Source of the DNA: Clostridia bacterium
Lineage (GTDB): Bacteria > Bacillota > Peptococcia > Peptococcales > BICA1-8
Direction: 5' to 3'
Assembly: GCA_012720075.1 (NCBI GenBank)
Contig: JAAXZE010000204.1
Span: forward strand, 1-43,313
DNA: 43,313 nt
The stretch's first letter is position 1; every line of letters starts with the position of its first letter. Of the stretch, positions 37,634 to 43,313 are shown piece by piece. A program made the translations under genes and the position numbers. The notes beneath the pieces are model-generated. The model was not told the origin of the DNA, did not search any database, and worked only from the letters and a program-made list of their open reading frames with translations.

Positions 37634-38854
37634 TTAATTTCCTCCCTCCAGCATACTGATAAGTTTTTTAGCCATTGCAACAGCAAATTGGGGGTCATTT
37701 ATATCGGTATCCATTTCTATTAATTCAACTTTATTTCTGTCAATTCCTTGACGCAATTCATTAAAGAGAGCTTTGTCCTCTTCGGGACCGTAAAAAGCCG
37801 CACCTTCTACGTCAATGGCCGATACTCCTTTCAAGGGTAAGAATAAAGCCGTCGGTCCTTGGGCAGCGTTGAGTTTACTGCAAATAATCTTGCCTAATTC
37901 TTTATTTTCTTCCACCGTTGTCCGCATCAAAGTGACAGTTGGATTGTGTTTATAAAGTTTTCTGTTTCTGAACTTTTCCGGGACAGTATCCATAGGCCCG
38001 AAATTTACCATGTCCAAAGCCCCTGTTGATACAACCTGGGGAATACCTTTTTTCCCCGCCGCTTCTAAGCGATGAGGTCCTGCGCTAAGGATGCCACCCA
38101 CCAGTTCATCACACCATTCGGTGATTGTAATATCCAAAACTCCCTTAATAAAGCCGGCTTCGATGAGACTTTCCATAGCCCGGCCACCCGTGCCTGTGGC
38201 ATGGAAAACCAGCACTTCATAACCATGTTCTTCAAGATATTCTCGGGCTTTGTTTACACAAGGAGTGGTCACTCCGAACATTGTAGCGGCAATCAAAGGC
38301 TTTTCCTCTTCTGCTTTTGGGGGTTCCCCTTTAGCCATACCGGCTATAGCAAAAGCAGCGTTAGCCAGGATCTGTCTGGATAAGCTGTTAATGCCGGAAA
38401 TGTCTACCACGGAATACATCATGGTTATGTCTTTGACCCCGACATAAGGACGGGTGTCGCCTGAGGCAACGGTACTAACCATGAGTTTAGGAACACCTAC
38501 CGGCAAAGCTTGCATAGCATGGGTACCGATAGTGGTCCCTGCCGTTCCTCCCAAGCTTATTATTCCCGCTATCTGTCCCTTTTGGTAAAGCTCCGTGACA
38601 ATTTTGGCCGCGCCCCTCATCATTACATCGATGGCTTCTCCCCGGTGATTTTTTGCTATCAATTCTTCCAAACTTACTCCACCGGCCAGGGCAACATCTT
38701 GGTTGGAAATATCAGGCTCAAAAAAAGGTTGGCCTTTGACCCCTGCGTTTATTACTATAGTCTGCATTCCGGTGCTTTCGATAATATCTTTGATATACTT
38801 GAATTCCTGGCCTTTGGTGTCTAAGGTACCTAAAATAACAACTTTCTTTTCCAT
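37634..38854 (-). CDS. UPF0261 / Tm-1-like ATP-binding domain protein
   Basis: [60 protein letters not shown]; usual neighbour of the PEP hydrolase-like family. Confidence 0.85.
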   Translation of the reverse strand: MEKKVVILGTLDTKGQEFKYIKDIIESTGMQTIVINAGVKGQPFFEPDISNQDVALAGGVSLEELIAKNHRGEAIDVMMRGAAKIVTELYQKGQIAGIISLGGTAGTTIGTHAMQALPVGVPKLMVSTVASGDTRPYVGVKDITMMYSVVDISGINSLSRQILANAAFAIAGMAKGEPPKAEEEKPLIAATMFGVTTPCVNKAREYLEEHGYEVLVFHATGTGGRAMESLIEAGFIKGVLDITITEWCDELVGGILSAGPHRLEAAGKKGIPQVVSTGALDMVNFGPMDTVPEKFRNRKLYKHNPTVTLMRTTVEENKELGKIICSKLNAAQGPTALFLPLKGVSAIDVEGAAFYGPEEDKALFNELRQGIDRNKVELIEMDTDINDPQFAVAMAKKLISMLEGGN

Positions 38855-38884
38855 AAACTCCCCCCTTGAAATAATTAGTTGCTA

Positions 38885-39014
38885 ATATAACCTATACTCC
38901 ATAAATTGGTAAAATCCTGTTAAGCAACCAAAAATTATTTTAATTTTTTGAATTTGGAGAAAACCCTTCTCATTTTAGTCCCATTAATTTATGGAAAATC
39001 AATTTTGGTTATAT
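38885..39014. promoter_or_regulatory. Divergent promoter region with split inverted repeats
   Basis: ATATAACC (38885) / GGTTATAT (39007) and CCATAAATT (38899) / AATTTATGG (38986). Confidence 0.4.
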
Positions 39015-39134
39015 GGGGTATACACGTTCAATATTTTACAATGCTCCGCTGATATACTAACCTATAAATAGAATTAATACTTCTAATTATCCTTACAAAA
39101 TTTTTATTATCGCCAAAGGAAGGGAGAAAGAAAC

Positions 39135-41189
39135 ATGATGAGAAAACCGCTTACCAATAAAGTATTGGTATTGGGCGTCGACGGTATGGATCCAAGAATT
39201 AGCCGTAAATATTTGGCTGAAGGCAAAATGCCTAACTTGCAGAAACTAATCAACCGCGGTGCTGCCAGAGAGGATTTGAGGTTGCTGGGCGCAATTCCCA
39301 CCATTACTCCTCCCTGCTGGACTACTCTTGCTACGGGAGCTTACCCAGGAACCCATGGTATAACTTGTTATTGGAGGCAATCTCCGGAAAGCCTTGATGC
39401 AGTTGTTTATAATATGGACTCCAGAAATTGTACTGCCGAGCAGGTATGGAATATTACTGCCGAAGCCGGTATTAAGACATTGGTTTGGCATTGGCCCGGA
39501 AGTTCCTGGCCCCCGACCTCTCAAAGCCCCAACCTGAATGTTGTTGACGGGACTCAACCCGGTTCTGTTAACATGGGTATCGCTCAGTTAGACTGGGAAA
39601 AAATTATTGTTGCCACTCCAGATATTAAAGAAGTCCGCTATGCTCCCAGGGTAGAAAAACCCGCCGGCGTTGGCTGCATCATAACTGATTTGGAAGATAC
39701 GTTAGACATAAAGGATGAAGTAGATGATGAAATGATGGAACTTTGGTGGGGCGATAAAGCACGCCAAGGCGGAGAAATTCGCACTTATGTAATGGATGAT
39801 GAAGATACGGAAGTTGTTATAGGAAGCAAGGTTGCTTATGACATAGTCAATTCTCCTTTAAGAGAAGCCACAGGCTGGGCTAATGCTCCCGAAGGGGCAA
39901 AAGAATTTACCATATTGACTTCCGGCGGAGTTATGAGACGGCCTGCTCTGATCCTGAAAAACGAAGCCGGCGAATATGACCGGGTTGCCATTTACAAGAA
40001 TAAGAAAGAAACCGAGCCTATGCTTGTTCTTAAAAAAGGCGAAATGGTAACAGGCATCATTGACGATGTGATTAAAAATGAAGTCACCAAAAAGGGATGC
40101 CGTTCAATGAAAATTTTAGAACTGGATCCCGCCGGTAACATAGTTAGACTTTGGATCAGCAATGCCCTTGACATTTCCAATGACCAACTATGGCATCCCA
40201 AAGAACTTTATAAAGAGATTGTGGAAAATGTTGGTCATGTGCCTCCTGTAAGCTTAATCGGTGGAGAAGATGACGAATTAGTTAGGGAAATTTTCGAACC
40301 CTCCTGGGCTTTATACAATAAGTGGCAAGCTGACTGCATGAATTATTTGATCAAAACAAAAGGGTACAGAGCAGTATTCTCCCATCTTCACAATATTGAC
40401 TGTGCCGGTCATCAATTATGGCATCTGGCCAAAACTCTGCCTGAATGGTCCCATACCGATGAAAAAACTTATCAAGGATTTATTGAGAAGTTCTACCTGC
40501 AAACCGATGACTATATAGGAGAATTCTTACATCTCTTAGACGAAGGTTGGACTATTTTACTGGTAAGCGACCATGGCCTTATTGTTGGGGAGAATGTGCC
40601 ACCTATATTGGGTGAATACGGCGGCTTAAATACCAAAGTTATGGAAGAACTGGGTTATACCGTTTTGAAAAAAGATGAAAACGGCAACACCTTAAGGGAA
40701 GTTGACTGGGAAAAGACCAGAGCTGTTCAAATCCGCAGCAACTATATCTACATCAACCTTAAAGGCCGAGACAAATACGGTATTGTAGATCCCAAAGATA
40801 AATATGAGCTGGAAGAGCAAATAATCAACGATTTATATAATTACCGTGATCACCGGACCGGCAGACGTGTAGTTGGTATTTGTCTCAGAAACAAGGATGC
40901 CATGCTGCTGGGTACCCATGGCCCCGAATGTGGAGATATTTTCTTCACCATTGAAGAAGGACACAATAGACTCCATGGCGACAGTCTTTCCACTTCCGAG
41001 GGATATTTTGACACATCGGTTTCACCCATTTTTGTGGCAGCAGGTCCTGGCATCAAGGAAGGATTTGTAACTGATCGGATTATCCGGCAAGTTGATGTTG
41101 CACCTACCGTTTCTGCCCTGCTGGGTATTCGTTATCCCGCTCAATGTGAAGGAGCGCCGGTATATCAGATCCTGACGGAAGATATTTGA
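39135..41189 (+). CDS. Alkaline phosphatase superfamily / type I phosphodiesterase-nucleotide pyrophosphatase-like protein
   Basis: VLVLGVDGMDPRISRKYLAEGKMPNLQKLINRGA; TITPPCWTTLATGAYPGTHGI; LVSDHGL; APTVSALLGI. Confidence 0.85.
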   Translation: MMRKPLTNKVLVLGVDGMDPRISRKYLAEGKMPNLQKLINRGAAREDLRLLGAIPTITPPCWTTLATGAYPGTHGITCYWRQSPESLDAVVYNMDSRNCTAEQVWNITAEAGIKTLVWHWPGSSWPPTSQSPNLNVVDGTQPGSVNMGIAQLDWEKIIVATPDIKEVRYAPRVEKPAGVGCIITDLEDTLDIKDEVDDEMMELWWGDKARQGGEIRTYVMDDEDTEVVIGSKVAYDIVNSPLREATGWANAPEGAKEFTILTSGGVMRRPALILKNEAGEYDRVAIYKNKKETEPMLVLKKGEMVTGIIDDVIKNEVTKKGCRSMKILELDPAGNIVRLWISNALDISNDQLWHPKELYKEIVENVGHVPPVSLIGGEDDELVREIFEPSWALYNKWQADCMNYLIKTKGYRAVFSHLHNIDCAGHQLWHLAKTLPEWSHTDEKTYQGFIEKFYLQTDDYIGEFLHLLDEGWTILLVSDHGLIVGENVPPILGEYGGLNTKVMEELGYTVLKKDENGNTLREVDWEKTRAVQIRSNYIYINLKGRDKYGIVDPKDKYELEEQIINDLYNYRDHRTGRRVVGICLRNKDAMLLGTHGPECGDIFFTIEEGHNRLHGDSLSTSEGYFDTSVSPIFVAAGPGIKEGFVTDRIIRQVDVAPTVSALLGIRYPAQCEGAPVYQILTEDI

Positions 41190-41200
41190 TAAGTTGATAC

Positions 41201-41246
41201 CTGAGCAGCTATCAGGAAACAACCTCTGATAGCTGCTTTTTAAAAC
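41201..41246 (+). terminator. Intrinsic terminator after phosphodiesterase gene
   Basis: AGCAGCTATCAG...CTGATAGCTGCTTTTT. Confidence 0.8.
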
Positions 41247-41300
41247 AAATAAGCTCTGAAAGGACAAGAATTTTATCAGTTGCTATAAGGAGTGAAGGAT

Positions 41301-41627
41301 ATGTCTTTGCAACAATTAGATACAAATCTTTTTGAGGAAATTATCTATGATAATGCCGAACCGTGCTTGGTAATCTTTTCGAGAAAAAATTGCCATGTTT
41401 GTAAAGAAGTCTTGCCCATGTTAGAGGAGCTAAAGCCCCGCTATGAAGGCAAATTTGGTTTTTATTATGTTGATGTAGAAGAAAGCAAAAACCTCTTTGA
41501 AAGGTTCTCTTTAAAAGGAGTGCCCCAAATTTTGTTTTTTAACCACGGTATGTATAAAGGAAAAGTTGCCGGCAAAGTGGATGAAGACCAAGTAGAAGAA
41601 AAAATTGCGGAAGTTCTTGGTGCATAA
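41301..41627 (+). CDS. Thioredoxin family protein (active site CHVC)
   Basis: CLVIFSRKNCHVCKEVLPMLEEL, cis-Pro GVPQILFF; ATG at 41301 (ORF track start 41292 also possible). Confidence 0.8.
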   Translation: MSLQQLDTNLFEEIIYDNAEPCLVIFSRKNCHVCKEVLPMLEELKPRYEGKFGFYYVDVEESKNLFERFSLKGVPQILFFNHGMYKGKVAGKVDEDQVEEKIAEVLGA

Positions 41628-41654
41628 ATCAAGAGGTAGAGGGATGTGGATTAA

Positions 41655-42869
41655 ATGTCTAATATTAACGATTTGATCATTATTGGCGCCGGTCCTGCCG
41701 GACTTTCCGCTGCTATATACGGCGGCAGGGCTAAACTAAAAACTTTAGTAATCAATAAGGGGTCAATTGGCGGGTTGGTTGATACAACACGGGAAATCGT
41801 AAATTACCCCGGATATATTCAAATAAGCGGACCGGATCTCATGAAAGATTTTGAAAACCATGCCAAAAGTTTTGGCGTTGAGTTTCTTAAGGGGGAAGTA
41901 GTGAACGTAGATTTTTCCCGGGAAAATAAAATTTTTATAACCAAAAAAGGTGAGGAATTTATTGCCAAAGCGGTAATCATTGCTTCGGGAAGCGAGCCAA
42001 GGCAACTGAATATCCCGGGAGAAAAAAGATTGCGGGGAAGCGGAGTAGCCTATTGTGCTACCTGTGATGCCGAATTTTTTGAGGGGGAAGATGTTGTTGT
42101 TATCGGCAGCGGTGACCAGGCTATTGAAGAAGGCATGTATATTACCAAGTTCGCTAAAAAAGTAACGGTAATTGTTCTCCATGATGAAGGTATTCTCGAT
42201 TGTAACAAAGTGAGCGCTGAAAAAGCATTTAAAAATGAAAAGATGGAATTTGTTTGGAACTCAACCGTTGTAGAGGTCCTTGGTGACGAAAACGTAGATG
42301 GGGTACGGATTAAAAATCTGAAGACCGGTACCCTTTCGGAGCTGAAGTGCCAGGGTGTATTCTTCTTTGTCGGTATGGTTCCGTCTACCGGCTATCTGAA
42401 AGATAGCGGCATAAAGATGAATGAAAAAGGATATATACTTGTCAATGATCAGATGGAAACAAACATTCCGGGAGTATATGCCGTGGGAGATAATCGGGTT
42501 AAATATCTGCGGCAGGTGGTTACTGCCGCCAGTGACGGCGCGATTGCCGCAGTAGCTGCCGAAAGATATATTGAGGAAATCAATAGCTTTAACAGCAGTG
42601 TACTGCAAAGTGACAAAAAGGTTTTACTTTTGTTCTTTAACGCTTATCTTACTGAAAGTCTGGAATTCAGCTCTTTATTAGAAAAATTGAACGGTGAGAA
42701 GGGCAATGACTATAAGATTTTCAAAGTTGATTTGGCTTCCAAAAAATTCTTGGCTGAAAAATATGCGGTCAAAACGGCCCCCACAGTTGTTGTCCTAGAT
42801 CAAGGAAAAGAAATGATGCGTTTTGAAGGCCTGACGGAAAAAGAAAAATTAGAAGCCCGTTTTTATTGA
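41655..42869 (+). CDS. Thioredoxin reductase-like flavoprotein with C-terminal degenerate thioredoxin domain
   Basis: IIGAGPAGLSAAIYGGRA, CATCDAEF, VVIGSGDQAIEEGMY, GVYAVGDNR; C-terminal VLLLFFNAYLTESLEF...KTAPTVVVLDQG lacks CxxC. Confidence 0.88.
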   Translation: MSNINDLIIIGAGPAGLSAAIYGGRAKLKTLVINKGSIGGLVDTTREIVNYPGYIQISGPDLMKDFENHAKSFGVEFLKGEVVNVDFSRENKIFITKKGEEFIAKAVIIASGSEPRQLNIPGEKRLRGSGVAYCATCDAEFFEGEDVVVIGSGDQAIEEGMYITKFAKKVTVIVLHDEGILDCNKVSAEKAFKNEKMEFVWNSTVVEVLGDENVDGVRIKNLKTGTLSELKCQGVFFFVGMVPSTGYLKDSGIKMNEKGYILVNDQMETNIPGVYAVGDNRVKYLRQVVTAASDGAIAAVAAERYIEEINSFNSSVLQSDKKVLLLFFNAYLTESLEFSSLLEKLNGEKGNDYKIFKVDLASKKFLAEKYAVKTAPTVVVLDQGKEMMRFEGLTEKEKLEARFY

Positions 42870-42923
42870 ATTGATTCGGCATGTAAAGAAAGGTAATAAC
42901 CAACAGTTAGAGGAGCTGGTGCC

Positions 42924-43223
42924 ATGGAAAACATGAGCGGGGAAGCATTAGGCCTTGTTGAAACAAGAGGAATGGTTCCTGCCATACAAGCCGCAGACGT
43001 AATGTGCAAAACCGCCGATGTAGTGCTGGTTTCTTTTGAAAACATGGGTTCGGGGCTTGTCACAGTCATGGTTAGAGGTGATGTTCAGGCAGTCACATTG
43101 GCAGTGGAAAAAGGAGCTAAAGCTGCGGCTGCCATTGGTGAATTGACAGCTTGTCATGTCATGCCGCGGCCCGTCAGTCGGGTAGACAAAATAGTTGCAA
43201 AACATGATATTAATACGGATTAA
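42924..43223 (+). CDS. Bacterial microcompartment (BMC-H) shell protein
   Basis: EALGLVETRGMVPAIQAADVMCKTADVVLVSFENMGSGLVTVMVRGDVQAVTLAVEKGAKAA. Confidence 0.92.
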   Translation: MENMSGEALGLVETRGMVPAIQAADVMCKTADVVLVSFENMGSGLVTVMVRGDVQAVTLAVEKGAKAAAAIGELTACHVMPRPVSRVDKIVAKHDINTD

Positions 43224-43259
43224 CAGCTATGGTCCGGGAAAGGGGAATCCCCGTTTGCC

Positions 43260-43313
43260 ATGAGTGATGCTTTGGGGTTTATTGAAACATATAGCTTAGT
43301 ATCGGTTCTGGAA
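43260..43313 (+). CDS. Second BMC-domain shell protein, N-terminal fragment truncated by window end
   Basis: ATG 43260: MSDALGFIETYSLVSVLE, typical BMC N-terminus. Confidence 0.75.
   Translation, partial: MSDALGFIETYSLVSVLE

Noticed and set aside
1-43313. CRISPR arrays, tRNA/rRNA genes, prophage or complete IS transposase
   Set aside because: No regularly spaced repeat array, recognisable RNA gene or transposase ORF was found by eye

Overview
43.3 kb window from a low-to-moderate GC, probably anaerobic, Clostridia-like Firmicute (inferred from protein character, Spo0E-like ORF and T-box; not verified). In order: (1) a minus-strand T-box-controlled aminotransferase + YkvI-type transporter operon; (2) a large signal-transduction block: double-receiver LuxR response regulator, GAF/PAS histidine kinase, unlisted Spo0E-like small ORF, RsbW-like ATPase, HD-GYP, PAS-PP2C phosphatase, two MCPs and a STAS protein; (3) an aldo/keto reductase; (4) a sigma-54 activator (GAF-PAS-AAA-Fis, GAFTGA motif) preceded by a Moco/Tuco-like riboswitch candidate, and followed by a textbook -24/-12 promoter with phased half-sites, leading into (5) a long molybdenum-hydroxylase cluster resembling the Desulfovibrio DVU_1551-1559 neighbourhood (MoeA-like protein, 2Fe-2S/Mo aldehyde oxidoreductase, fused flavin/Fe-S/HdrD-like oxidoreductase, small CxxC protein, methyltransferase TrsM-like, C-GCAxxG-C-C protein, XdhC, MocA-HD, radical SAM TrsS-like, AMP-dependent ligase, histidine phosphatase, and an unlisted zinc-ribbon miniprotein); (6) a pentaheme cytochrome lipoprotein + heme-binding MCP; (7) an NAD(P)-type aldehyde dehydrogenase preceded by a second RNA element with the same architecture as the one upstream of the sigma-54 activator; (8) UPF0261/Tm-1-like and PEP-hydrolase-like genes divergent from a phosphodiesterase, thioredoxin, thioredoxin reductase, and the start of a bacterial microcompartment locus cut by the window end. 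The most interesting signal is the pair of matching riboswitch-like elements, suggesting cofactor-responsive switching between a Mo/W-dependent aldehyde oxidoreductase system and a metal-independent aldehyde dehydrogenase. All names come from reading motifs by eye; no searches were run.
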